From positions 1 to 25,787 of the forward strand of contig JBGAPF010000028.1 in NCBI GenBank assembly GCA_044221445.1: a stretch of DNA of 25,787 nucleotides. The letters run 5' to 3'. Both the position numbers and the translations under genes were made by a program. Every line of letters begins with the position of its first letter. Position 1 is the first letter of the stretch. This stretch comes from JBDHTS01 sp044221445 (lineage in GTDB: Bacteria > Pseudomonadota > Alphaproteobacteria > Micavibrionales > Micavibrionaceae). Shown one piece after another: positions 15,216-22,861 of the stretch. The notes beneath the pieces were generated by a model, which saw only the letters and a program-made list of their open reading frames with translations, was not told where the DNA came from and ran no database searches.

Positions 15216-16286
15216 ATGAACGCGCAGCCCCAGCAGAAATCGCCTCCCGGGAAACAGGGGGAATATTATACCGACATGCCGGTCGGCGAGATTCTGCGCC
15301 GTGCGCGCACCCATTACGGGCAGACCCTGAACGACGTCGAGGCGATTTTAAGGATTCGCGCGGCCCAGCTGGCTTCCATCGAAGAAGGAAAACTCGACGA
15401 ACTGCCTGGACGGGTTTACGCGATCGGCTTCGTGCGTACCTATTCCGAATATCTCGGACTCGACGGCGATAAGATGGTCAGCCTGTTCAAGCTGCAGTCT
15501 GTCGGCAATAAGGCACGGCCGGAATTAAGCTTCCCCGTGTCCGCCGCGGAAAGCAAATTGCCGGGCGTGTTTCTTATCGTGGCCTCGCTGGTTGCCGTGG
15601 TCGGTATCGTCATTCTGTTTTCCTTGTTCAAAGCGGGCGGCAACGAAAGTGCTGTTGAGGAAATTCCATCTGTATCGGAGTCTGCCAAGACGCAGAACAA
15701 CGCATCTTCGATCCCCGCGCCGCAACCGGTGCCGCAGCCAGCAGCGGCCACGTCCGCGCCGGAGCCTGCTTTGACGGTAACGACCGATCCTGTCGTCGAT
15801 CCCAATGCGCCTTCGCCGGCCCGGATCGTGATATTCGTGCGAGACAATACCTGGGTTGAAATCCGCAACAGCAGCGGCAAGGCAATCATCTCCCAGGTTC
15901 TTAATCCAGGCGAACGATATAACGTGCCGGACGAGCAGGGGCTTGTGCTTGCGACGGGCAATATCGGCGGTCTCGATTTTATTATCGATGGCCAGCATAT
16001 CGCGCCGCTTGGTAACAAAGGGGATGTGGCGCGCGGCATCAAGCTGGATCCTTCCCTGTTCAAATCGAAAAGCGGAAAACCTTTCCCGGCGCGTACAGAG
16101 TCCCAGCCGGTCAAACCCGCATCGGCAAAAGCAACGGCGTCGTCCATGGATGGCGCCTGGCGGTCCGCCATAAAGCCTGCGGAACAACAACAGAGACAGG
16201 CTATGCCTCCTCAGCCCCTGCCGGTCCAGTCCAACGCGCCTGAACCGATACCTGTACCGGGGGCTGCGTCGGGTACGGTAAGATGA
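15216..16286 (+). CDS. RodZ-like membrane protein with cytoplasmic HTH and DUF4115 domain
   Basis: A 356-residue bitopic membrane protein. An N-terminal Cro-like helix-turn-helix (HTH_25) covers about residues 22-95 (GEILRRARTHYGQTLNDVEA; GRVYAIGFVRTYSEYLGLDG). A transmembrane helix lies at about 117-138. A proline/alanine-rich linker (PAPQPVPQPAAATSAPEPA) leads to a DUF4115-like beta domain at about 205-275 (FVRDNTWVEIRNSSGK...LNPGERYNVP...GNIGGLDFIIDG), then a Pro/Gln-rich tail. RodZ bridges MreB and the cell-wall elongation machinery; proteins of this architecture often precede ispG, as here. The ATG at 15216 has AAGG only one base upstream; ATG at 15276 (residue 21) is a possible shorter start. 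The stop overlaps the ispG start as ATGA. Confidence 0.85.
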   Translation: MNAQPQQKSPPGKQGEYYTDMPVGEILRRARTHYGQTLNDVEAILRIRAAQLASIEEGKLDELPGRVYAIGFVRTYSEYLGLDGDKMVSLFKLQSVGNKARPELSFPVSAAESKLPGVFLIVASLVAVVGIVILFSLFKAGGNESAVEEIPSVSESAKTQNNASSIPAPQPVPQPAAATSAPEPALTVTTDPVVDPNAPSPARIVIFVRDNTWVEIRNSSGKAIISQVLNPGERYNVPDEQGLVLATGNIGGLDFIIDGQHIAPLGNKGDVARGIKLDPSLFKSKSGKPFPARTESQPVKPASAKATASSMDGAWRSAIKPAEQQQRQAMPPQPLPVQSNAPEPIPVPGAASGTVR

Positions 16287-17425
16287 GCGGTGATCATACA
16301 TCGGTTCGTCCCTGGCGCCAGATCCCGCGGCGTCCATCGCGCCAGGTGATGGTCGGCAAAGTGCCGGTGGGCGGCGGCGCGCCGATTACCGTTCAATCGA
16401 TGACCAATACGCTGACCCATGACGTCAAAGCCACAGTCGAGCAGATCAGAAAACTTGAAGTCGCAGGCGCCGATATCGTCCGCGTTTCATGCCCGGACGA
16501 GGAATCGTCGGCGGCTTTGAAACAGATCGTTCAGGAAGTGACGGTGCCGATCGTCGCCGACATCCATTTTCACTATAAACGCGCCATTGAGGCGGCGCAG
16601 AACGGCGCGGCGTGCCTTCGCATCAATCCGGGTAATATCGGTGCCGCCGACCGGGTCCGCGATGTGATCAATGCGGCAAAAGACAACAATTGCTCCATCC
16701 GCATCGGCGTCAATGCCGGGTCTCTGGAACGCGATCTGCTGGAGAAATATGGCGAACCATGCCCGGACGCGATGGTGGAATCGGCGCAGCGCCATATCAA
16801 AATTCTCGAAGATCATGACTTTTTCAATTTCAAGATTTCCTGCAAGGCTTCCGACGTGTTTATGGCTGTAGCCGCCTATATGCAACTGGCTTCGGTCTGC
16901 GATTACCCTCTGCATCTGGGGATTACCGAAGCGGGCGGCCTGACCACAGGCACCGTCAAATCTGCCATCGGTATCGGCAATATGCTATGGGCAGGTATCG
17001 GCGATACCATTCGCGTTTCATTGTCCGCCGATCCGGTGGAAGAAGTGAAGGTCGGCTTTGAAATCCTGAAAGGCCTTGGGCTGCGTCATCGGGGAGTCAA
17101 CGTTATCGCCTGTCCGTCCTGCGCGCGGCAGCAATTCGACGTGATTAAAACCGTCGCCACACTGGAAGACCGCCTGAAGCATATCACTACCCCGATGACG
17201 CTTTCCATCATAGGCTGTGTGGTGAATGGTCCGGGCGAGGCCATGATGACGGATATCGGCCTGACGGGCGGGGGGCGGGGCACCCATCAGATATATCTGG
17301 GCGGACAGACGGCACATCGGCTAAAGGAGGGCGATGAAAGTATTGTCGATCATATTGTACGTATGGTGGAAGACAAAGCTGCTGAAATAGAAGGTATCGG
17401 AGCCCGCCCCCACGCCGCGGAATGA
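16283..17425 (+). CDS. ispG: 4-hydroxy-3-methylbut-2-enyl diphosphate synthase
   Basis: [4Fe-4S] enzyme of the non-mevalonate isoprenoid pathway (GcpE) that converts methylerythritol cyclodiphosphate to HMBPP. It has 380 residues, the size of the short bacterial form. The cluster ligands are visible: Cys277 and Cys280 in IACPSCARQQFDV, and Cys312 in SIIGCVVNGPGEA with Glu319. The N-terminal barrel shows VGGGAPITVQSMTNT, GADIVRVSCPD, PIVADIHFHY and LRINPGNIG. The ATG overlaps the stop of the RodZ-like gene (ATGA, 16283-16286). Isoprenoids from this pathway feed ubiquinone and undecaprenyl phosphate, linking it loosely to ubiG and the sugar transferases in the window. Confidence 0.97.
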   Translation: MSGDHTSVRPWRQIPRRPSRQVMVGKVPVGGGAPITVQSMTNTLTHDVKATVEQIRKLEVAGADIVRVSCPDEESSAALKQIVQEVTVPIVADIHFHYKRAIEAAQNGAACLRINPGNIGAADRVRDVINAAKDNNCSIRIGVNAGSLERDLLEKYGEPCPDAMVESAQRHIKILEDHDFFNFKISCKASDVFMAVAAYMQLASVCDYPLHLGITEAGGLTTGTVKSAIGIGNMLWAGIGDTIRVSLSADPVEEVKVGFEILKGLGLRHRGVNVIACPSCARQQFDVIKTVATLEDRLKHITTPMTLSIIGCVVNGPGEAMMTDIGLTGGGRGTHQIYLGGQTAHRLKEGDESIVDHIVRMVEDKAAEIEGIGARPHAAE

Positions 17426-17516
17426 TTTAATTTTCTTGCTTAAGATTTATTAACACAATTCATCTAAAATTATTTCTAATCAGGGTTCATCAGGACTCTT
17501 TGAGAGAAATAATGCT
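17426..17516 (+). promoter_or_regulatory. AT-rich leader before the prepilin-like operon
   Basis: 91 bases between ispG and the first prepilin-like gene, clearly richer in A and T than the flanks. Possible -35 elements (TTGCTT 17436-17441; TTAACA 17450-17455) and a TAAAAT (17465-17470) are present, but no pair has good spacing. The 9-mer TCATCAGGA at 17487-17495 recurs at 19581-19589 before the second gene. GAGAG at 17502-17506 may serve as the ribosome-binding site. No intrinsic terminator for ispG is seen. Confidence 0.35.
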
Positions 17517-17945
17517 ATGTACATGAAAGTAAATAAGAATTTTAAAGATAAGCATCGCGGCGAAAACGGGTTTACCCTTTTCGAGTTGTGCATTTCTATT
17601 ATGATCTTAGGGATTATGCTCAGCGGAAGCATTCTTGGCGTGGGCCAGTTCGTCCAGGGACAGAACGTTAAAGTTACGCGCGAAAGGATAGATCAGATCC
17701 AGAACGCGCTTAGCGCCTATGTCCAGACCCATTACCGTCTTCCATGTCCGGCGGATCCCGGTGCGCCCGCCGCGCAGCAAGGGATGGAGAGCAATAACGG
17801 GCGCTGCTTCAATACGCTTACCAACACAGCCGATTTATACTGGCAGGCGGAAGGCGTGGTCCCCTGGAAGGAACTCGGTCTTCAGCAGGGAATGGTGGTC
17901 GATGCTGGAACCGTTATATTACATATAAGCCTGCGCCCAATCTGA
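17517..17945 (+). CDS. Prepilin-like protein 1, N-terminal fragment before a frameshift
   Basis: N-terminal part of a broken gene spanning 17517-19534. A type III signal is clear: basic leader, then G18|F19 in GFTLFELCISIMILGIM with Glu at mature position 5 (E23), followed by the hydrophobic helix. The start of the ectodomain shared by the next three genes follows: YRLPCPADP, GRCFN and EGVVPWKELGL. At GAT GC|TGG (17901-17908) the frame is lost: the frame one base back reads WNRYITYKPAPNL, the exact counterpart of DGWGNYFTYSVSP in the third gene. One base is therefore missing after 17905, and translation instead adds about 13 unrelated residues and stops at 17945. Possible sequencing error, inactivating mutation or phase-variable state. 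Confidence 0.75.
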   Translation: MYMKVNKNFKDKHRGENGFTLFELCISIMILGIMLSGSILGVGQFVQGQNVKVTRERIDQIQNALSAYVQTHYRLPCPADPGAPAAQQGMESNNGRCFNTLTNTADLYWQAEGVVPWKELGLQQGMVVDAGTVILHISLRPI

Positions 17946-17947
17946 CC

Positions 17948-19534
17948 GTGAATATGTTATCGGCTGAAATGCAGGACGTTACAAAAACCAACAGTAACGA
18001 CGTACATAACGCCTGCCGCACCCCTCTGTGGTATGACAGCGACGCAAACCATATTAACCGCGCCAAAGCGCTGTTCTGCTGCAATGCTACGCCTAACAAT
18101 GCATATATGGCGTCTGTTGGCCAAAATCCTGTGCCGGCGGGCTGGCGTAAAAACGGAATCGTCACGACAGAAAGTACCGCATCCTCAGCCGGCAATGGCG
18201 GTCTCGCGGATACGGATTCCGTTGTGATAGCCAATAATTGGCATGACGATAATATCGAGTCTGGAAATCCGGGGGAGTCGAATATCGTCAATACCAGCGG
18301 AGATTTTAGTTCCGGGCCAAATTATCTGGCGTATAACGACTCGCCTTTGATCCGCGCCACGACAAACGCGGTAACGCTGATAAGTCATGGCGGCAACGGC
18401 TATATGTCATTCATGTTCGGCACCAATAAAAGCCAGCTTTTCAACGGGACTGTGGCAGGGGGCGCGGCCGTATCGCCAGTCGGTGCCGACACCGAAATCC
18501 GGAATTCTTGGCCGCCTCAAAAATTCGCCGGTGTGATTGGCCATCCCAAGAGCGCCGATGGATCTTACGATGTTATGGGAATGTTGACGGGGGCTTCCGA
18601 CGATATTGTTTCCTATGTCCGCAGTGACCAGATTTTTGCGAAAATCGGCAGTGCGAGCTGCCAAAAAATACCTGTCATGAGCAAAAGTTTCGGTTGCCCT
18701 GTTCAGACGCTTTCCAACGTGGACCAGGTTTTGAAAAACGCGTCCTATCCAGGGGGAGAAAAACTTATTCCCAAATTGTTTTCGCTGGCTTTGAACGAGG
18801 GTAATTACAAGGTCGTCGGGCAGTTTATAAAACGTAACGTCGAAGCACAAAGCCATAATAGTGTAGGGATGTATACAGTCGCTGAAGACGGCGCGCTTGA
18901 AAATGCCAAATTTGCTTTTACGGATATTAAAAAAACGGAGAACGGTGTCAGCAAAAGCGTAGACTCCGATGTACCTTCGACTGCCAAGGGCATAGGCATC
19001 TTTATTCTGTCAGATGGTGCCACCATTTATGACGATTATAAAGATTTCAAATTTACGGCCTCGAATGGCGAACCCGCAAGGGACAAGCTTGAATTCGTTT
19101 ATAACTTTGGAAAAGCTGGCGAGCGCCCTGCTAACATCGGCGACGATCAGCCTCCGTCCCTTGTGGTGCTGAATACCAAAACGGGGATCAGGACAGAATT
19201 GAAAGGAAAATTTGGCACCAGCGCTTTTCATATGTACAGCAACCTTAACGACGGCAACCTGAACCGAACTTTAAAAGAAGAGTTTATTACGCCCGCCACG
19301 GCCTTGCAGCAGGTGGGATTCATTGATGCCGCCCACAAAATCCTGAACGTAGGCTTCGAAAATCAGCCCAACGTGACGTGTTATTATACGACAGACGGAA
19401 AATGCAAAGCCAACCCTCCTGAAGCGGAGCGCCGTAAAGACGAATATGGAGGCTATCTCGCCAAAATCGGGGACGGGGACTTTGACGACGCAAGCTTTTC
19501 CTTTAGCATGGCAACATGCGCGGAATCGCAATAA
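17948..19534 (+). CDS. Prepilin-like protein 1, C-terminal fragment with extra adhesin-like domain
   Basis: C-terminal part of the same gene; homology resumes at TGG 17906, before any usable start, so ATG 17948 is probably not a natural start. Joined, the product would be 672 residues. Up to about residue 382 it keeps the shared ectodomain marks NACRTPLW, ALFCC, TLISHGGNGY and DDIVSYVRSDQIF...SASC. The remaining 290 residues are absent from the three sibling proteins. They include NSVGMYTVAEDGALENAKFA, GIGIFILSDG and the ending GDGDFDDASFSFSMATC, a layout that resembles DUF4114 domains found in large secreted adhesins; this assignment is tentative. An adhesive tip subunit of a pilus-like fibre is a reasonable inference. 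Confidence 0.7.
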   Translation: MNMLSAEMQDVTKTNSNDVHNACRTPLWYDSDANHINRAKALFCCNATPNNAYMASVGQNPVPAGWRKNGIVTTESTASSAGNGGLADTDSVVIANNWHDDNIESGNPGESNIVNTSGDFSSGPNYLAYNDSPLIRATTNAVTLISHGGNGYMSFMFGTNKSQLFNGTVAGGAAVSPVGADTEIRNSWPPQKFAGVIGHPKSADGSYDVMGMLTGASDDIVSYVRSDQIFAKIGSASCQKIPVMSKSFGCPVQTLSNVDQVLKNASYPGGEKLIPKLFSLALNEGNYKVVGQFIKRNVEAQSHNSVGMYTVAEDGALENAKFAFTDIKKTENGVSKSVDSDVPSTAKGIGIFILSDGATIYDDYKDFKFTASNGEPARDKLEFVYNFGKAGERPANIGDDQPPSLVVLNTKTGIRTELKGKFGTSAFHMYSNLNDGNLNRTLKEEFITPATALQQVGFIDAAHKILNVGFENQPNVTCYYTTDGKCKANPPEAERRKDEYGGYLAKIGDGDFDDASFSFSMATCAESQ

Positions 19535-19570
19535 ATCCAATGTTAATATAGACATCCGACGGATGCTGCT

Positions 19571-19603
19571 CCATGGTATGTCATCAGGAATGACAAACCA
19601 TGG
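19571..19603 (+). promoter_or_regulatory. Hairpin holding the ribosome-binding site and start codon of prepilin gene 2
   Basis: CCATGGT (19571-19577) pairs with ACCATGG (19597-19603), then one A-A mismatch, then TGTCAT (19579-19584) pairs with ATGACA (19590-19595), leaving the loop CAGGA (19585-19589). The loop is the Shine-Dalgarno sequence of the downstream gene and its ATG (19600-19602) lies in the stem. In RNA this could control translation; as DNA it is also a dyad that a regulator could bind. Confidence 0.5.
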
Positions 19604-20643
19604 CATTTATACGTAAACCAGTTTCATGTAAGCGTGCCGGCTTTTATCGGAAAGCCGGAGGGTTTAGTCTGGTGGAGATGGCGGTCGTCATTTTCGTGAT
19701 TGGCGTTCTGACGGCCGGGATTATAACGATTGTCTCTCCTATTATGAAAGAAGCCCGCCTGAGGGAAACCGACGCCAAGCTTCAAAAGCTTGCGCGGGCT
19801 ATAGATTCATACGTTATCCAGAACAATCGCCTTCCATGTCCTGCCGTGCCTTTTGTCACGACGGCCAATCCGCCGTTTGGTTTTGAATTCAACAGCGGCG
19901 CTGCCGGATCTGCCGTGCCGGCGAATTGCGGTGCGACGGCGGCGACATGGGAGGGGATCGTTCCGTTCAAGACGCTTGGAATTCCTGCCGACTGGATCCG
20001 TGACTCCGCAGGAAATTTAATAAGTTATGCAATTAGCCCAGGGTTCGCCCTGGACCCGCAAGACGCGACCAGGGTCGTTCATGCCCGCTGCCGTAGTGCT
20101 GAATGGTATGCGTCTCAAATATTTTACGAAAAGGACATGGCTGTGCGTCCGGCTCCGGTGCTCTTTCATTCCAATCCTGAAAAGGCACGGTTTTGCTGTT
20201 CCGGAGACTTACGCAATAACGACCTGGTGATAAATGACAGGAGCGGTAATTCCCAGATGGCATTTCCGCGTCAGGTCGCGGGAATTGTTTATGCGAGCGG
20301 CACTTCTTATGACGTGACGACGGTCAGCTATCCCAATCCCATGACGCCCAATGGCATTATCGATAACGACGATCGTGTGACGGCGCCCGTTTACGTTCTT
20401 GTCAGTCACGGAAACCATGGGGGAGGCTCGTTCAACGCCAATGCAGGCGCCGTTACGCATTATCCTATCACAGCGGACGCTACGCCCGCGGAAAATGTAA
20501 ATGCGGCGGATAACGCCCGTACATTTTTCGATATACCAGTCATTCAGAAAGACAACGATGAAATGACGAACGACGATGTTATTTTATGGCGTACCCAGGA
20601 CATGATATTTTCAAGCCAGGGACAAAGCTGTTCCCTGCCATAG
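19600..20643 (+). CDS. Prepilin-like protein 2 (six-cysteine ectodomain)
   Basis: A 347-residue type IV pilin-like protein. The leader is basic and 21 residues long, with the peptidase site G21|F22 in GFSLVEMAVVIFVIGVLTAG and Glu at mature position 5 (E26). After the helix (to about 46) comes the ectodomain shared with its neighbours: NRLPCPAVP (C80), C110, EGIVPFKTLGI, HARCRSAEW (C164), ARFCC (C199, C200), VLVSHGNHGGGSF, DDVILWRTQDMIF and C344 three residues from the end. Six ectodomain cysteines suggest disulfides formed in the periplasm. It should be inserted in the inner membrane and then assembled into a pilus- or pseudopilus-like fibre. Its SD and ATG lie in a hairpin. It follows gene 1 by 65 bases and precedes gene 3 by 11. 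Confidence 0.85.
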   Translation: MAFIRKPVSCKRAGFYRKAGGFSLVEMAVVIFVIGVLTAGIITIVSPIMKEARLRETDAKLQKLARAIDSYVIQNNRLPCPAVPFVTTANPPFGFEFNSGAAGSAVPANCGATAATWEGIVPFKTLGIPADWIRDSAGNLISYAISPGFALDPQDATRVVHARCRSAEWYASQIFYEKDMAVRPAPVLFHSNPEKARFCCSGDLRNNDLVINDRSGNSQMAFPRQVAGIVYASGTSYDVTTVSYPNPMTPNGIIDNDDRVTAPVYVLVSHGNHGGGSFNANAGAVTHYPITADATPAENVNAADNARTFFDIPVIQKDNDEMTNDDVILWRTQDMIFSSQGQSCSLP

Positions 20644-20654
20644 CAGATGATTAC

Positions 20655-21692
20655 ATGAAAAAATCTGTACAGAGAGAAAAGATCTATGGCGTAAGGCAGC
20701 AGCAAGGTTTCACGCTGCTTGAACTGGCCGTCGCGCTTTTAATTCTGGGGATCATGGTCGCGGCTGCAATATCTTTATATCAGCGTGCCCAAAGCCAAGC
20801 CCGCTATGACATTACCAATAAGAATATGGATGCAATCATCTTGGCACTTTCCGTATATGTCGAGTCGGCGGGACGCATTCCCTGTCCGGCCCGGCCCAAC
20901 GCGAACAATACTCTGTTTGGCTGGGAAAGAGGCGTTACTGCCGCTGATCTCCAGGTTGGAAGCCAGAAGTTTCCGACAGGAGCCTGCAACGGAAACGCAG
21001 CCCAGCGTGAAGGAATCGTGCCTTTTCTTACCCTTGGCATTCCGTTCGAGACTATCCGCGATGGCTGGGGGAATTATTTCACGTATTCAGTCAGTCCTGT
21101 CTTCGCGCGTGCCAATGATGCATCCGCCGACCCTGCCGCGGCCGCTGTCAATGTCTCCACGATCGATGAGCCTGGGGATATCCATGGCCGCTGCCGTCAT
21201 GGGGGATGGGTGGATAAGGACAACAAAGATAACCAGAACGCGATCAAGGCCAGGTTTTGCTGCGCCGACCAGTCTGCGCCTGCCTATAATCAGACAACGG
21301 ACATCGTCGTCATGCATACCTCCAGCCCAGCAGCCAACCCAATCTCCCCATCGACAGCCGTCCGGTCTGCGATATTGTTTGACAGCGTGAATGAGCCGTT
21401 TCTTGACGCAAACAGTACGCCAGACCTTGATATATCGGCGATCGAATCTCCGGCTTTCGCTCTTGTGTCCCATGGCCCCGACGGCCTTGGGGCCTATCTC
21501 GGCAACGGAACATTGAATCGCAACGGCGCGGCGGCAGGCAGGGATGCGGAAAACGCGGACGGCGATCGTACGTTCATAGACGGACCAGCAAACCTTAACG
21601 CCGGAGGCAACCATTTCGACGATATTATCCGCTGGATGACCCAGGATGGCATCATGGCGGCGCACGGAGCATTGTCATGCGCATATCCATGA
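20655..21692 (+). CDS. Prepilin-like protein 3 (six-cysteine ectodomain)
   Basis: A 345-residue sibling of protein 2. The leader MKKSVQREKIYGVRQQQG is cut at G18|F19 before FTLLELAVALLILGIMVAAA (E23 at mature position 5). The ectodomain repeats the same marks: GRIPCPARP (C77), C111, EGIVPFLTLGI, RDGWGNYFTYSVSP, GRCRHGGW, ARFCC, ALVSHGPDGLGAY, TFIDGP, DDIIRWMTQDGIM and C342. The frame is open 23 codons upstream into gene 2, but ATG 20655 gives a normal prepilin leader. The conserved DGWG/SPV segment resembles the calcium-site or beta-sheet region of GspG/GspJ-type pseudopilins (D-x-W-G), though I cannot decide the subunit class. The next gene starts inside its 3' end. Confidence 0.87.
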   Translation: MKKSVQREKIYGVRQQQGFTLLELAVALLILGIMVAAAISLYQRAQSQARYDITNKNMDAIILALSVYVESAGRIPCPARPNANNTLFGWERGVTAADLQVGSQKFPTGACNGNAAQREGIVPFLTLGIPFETIRDGWGNYFTYSVSPVFARANDASADPAAAAVNVSTIDEPGDIHGRCRHGGWVDKDNKDNQNAIKARFCCADQSAPAYNQTTDIVVMHTSSPAANPISPSTAVRSAILFDSVNEPFLDANSTPDLDISAIESPAFALVSHGPDGLGAYLGNGTLNRNGAAAGRDAENADGDRTFIDGPANLNAGGNHFDDIIRWMTQDGIMAAHGALSCAYP

Positions 21693-22597
21693 AAGAACAT
21701 ATCCCGGGAAACGGTGAGGCTGGCGCAGTGCTTCTTATCATGGTTCTGGTAATCACGATGGCGGGAATTGTCATGCTTCTGAGCATGGGGATTTTTAATA
21801 CGCAGGATTCTGCCGACAGGGTAATACGTACCGAAGAGCGGCAGAATTTTTTGATCGATGAACTGGCCGCCTATGTACAGCGTGAAAACAAGCTGCCTTG
21901 TCCGGCTGACCCTTCGGTCAACCGGACGACACGCGGCTTCGGTTTTGCGCGTGCGACATGTACGGCGGCGACGGCGGAGGGCATCGTGCCCTTCCGGACG
22001 CTGAACCTGGCGGAACGGGATGCCATAGACGGGTGGGGCAGGTTTATGACATACCGGATCAGCCCCGTTCTCGCCGACCTGACGCTTGGAACCCAGATTC
22101 ACGAAAAATGCCGCCGGCTCATATGGGCAGAAAACTCTCCAACGGCAGCGCCCTATAACGTCAATCCCCGTAAAGCGCATTACTGCTGCCCGCCTCTCGA
22201 TCCCGGTAACGACCTGATTATCAGGGATGCCGCCAATAATATTCTCGGCGGCCTTGTGGCACGGGCCAACGATGGGCGCTACAGCACGGCGAATGACATT
22301 ACAGGATACACGGCGCTGCCTGCCACGCCCGGCTATCAGGACCTGTTTGCCGTCGCCATCATCAGTCATGGTGCGAACGGCGCGGGCGCTTATGTCGCCA
22401 ATACGTCGATGACGAGGATGCCTGCCAGCGGCAACGTTCTTGAAGCCGAAAATTACGACAACGACAATACGGTAATCAGCGCCCCCATCAACCATGTAGC
22501 GGGCGCCACGTTTTTCGACGACATCGTGATATGGCGCACCCAGACGACGCTGATGGGCGAACTGAACGGCGCGACCTGCTTTCTGCCATGGAGATGA
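21677..22597 (+). CDS. Prepilin-like protein 4, GspK/PilX-like N-terminus
   Basis: A 306-residue protein with the same ectodomain as its three upstream neighbours: NKLPCPADPS (C75), ATC, EGIVPFRTLNL, DGWGRFMTYRISP, HEKCRRLIW, HYCC, AIISHGANGAGAY, FFDDIVIWRTQTTLM and NGATC. Its N-terminus differs: NGEAG|AVLLIMVLVITMAGIVMLL has a Gly before the helix but no Glu at position 5, as in GspK and PilX minor subunits that cap pseudopili or pili. It could therefore be the tip subunit. The ATG at 21677 has GGAG seven bases upstream and overlaps gene 3 by 16 bases; ATG at 21689 (ATGA overlap) lacks a ribosome-binding site. It ends the operon. Confidence 0.85.
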   Translation: MRISMKEHIPGNGEAGAVLLIMVLVITMAGIVMLLSMGIFNTQDSADRVIRTEERQNFLIDELAAYVQRENKLPCPADPSVNRTTRGFGFARATCTAATAEGIVPFRTLNLAERDAIDGWGRFMTYRISPVLADLTLGTQIHEKCRRLIWAENSPTAAPYNVNPRKAHYCCPPLDPGNDLIIRDAANNILGGLVARANDGRYSTANDITGYTALPATPGYQDLFAVAIISHGANGAGAYVANTSMTRMPASGNVLEAENYDNDNTVISAPINHVAGATFFDDIVIWRTQTTLMGELNGATCFLPWR

Positions 22598-22610
22598 ACG
22601 GCGCCAATAT

Positions 22611-22642
22611 TGTCAAATGACATAATATTTGTTATTTTGACA
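22611..22642. promoter_or_regulatory. Dyad TGTCAAA...TTTGACA after the prepilin operon
   Basis: TGTCAAA (22611-22617) and TTTGACA (22636-22642) are perfect inverted repeats 18 bases apart in an AT-rich gap. The right arm contains the consensus -35 hexamer TTGACA (22637-22642), but no matching -10 lies at a useful distance before the ATG at 22667. It could be an operator or a weak transcript end. Confidence 0.3.
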
Positions 22643-22666
22643 GAGTAAACCTTGTAGAGGATAGCA

Positions 22667-22858
22667 ATGGACGAAGCCGAATTACGAGAAGCTTGGAAAG
22701 ATAAAACTGGAATGCCCTTATCTGAGAAGATAAAACTTACAGGGTTGGTTCTAGCGTTTGCCCTAAGCGCAAGCTATCTTGTTGCGCTTTCTGAAAAACC
22801 TGAGCCCTCGGACAGTGCTTCCATTAAGACCCCTGTAGAGCACACCATTCAGCCCTGA
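22667..22858 (+). CDS. Small membrane protein (63 aa), unknown
   Basis: A 63-residue ORF with GAGGA seven bases before its ATG. The N-terminal 23 residues are charged (DEAELREAWKDKTGMPLSEK), followed by one hydrophobic helix at about residues 24-43 (LTGLVLAFALSASYLVALSE) and a polar tail (KPEPSDSASIKTPVEHTIQP). A single-pass membrane protein with the N-terminus in the cytoplasm is likely. I recognise no family. It ends 3 bases before the converging glycosyltransferase gene. Base composition is more AT-rich than its neighbours. Confidence 0.6.
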   Translation: MDEAELREAWKDKTGMPLSEKIKLTGLVLAFALSASYLVALSEKPEPSDSASIKTPVEHTIQP

Positions 22859-22861
22859 CTG

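Noticed and set aside
15525..16337. Minus-strand ORFs of 270 and 243 codons
   Set aside because: Antisense to the RodZ-like gene; long open frames here are a by-product of codon bias.
17901..17950. Programmed -1 frameshift in prepilin gene 1
   Set aside because: No X-XXY-YYZ slippery heptamer and no pseudoknot-like structure just downstream; a single-base loss explains the data more simply.
21494..22495. Minus-strand ORF of 333 codons
   Set aside because: Antisense to prepilin genes 3 and 4, whose shared motifs show that the plus strand is coding.
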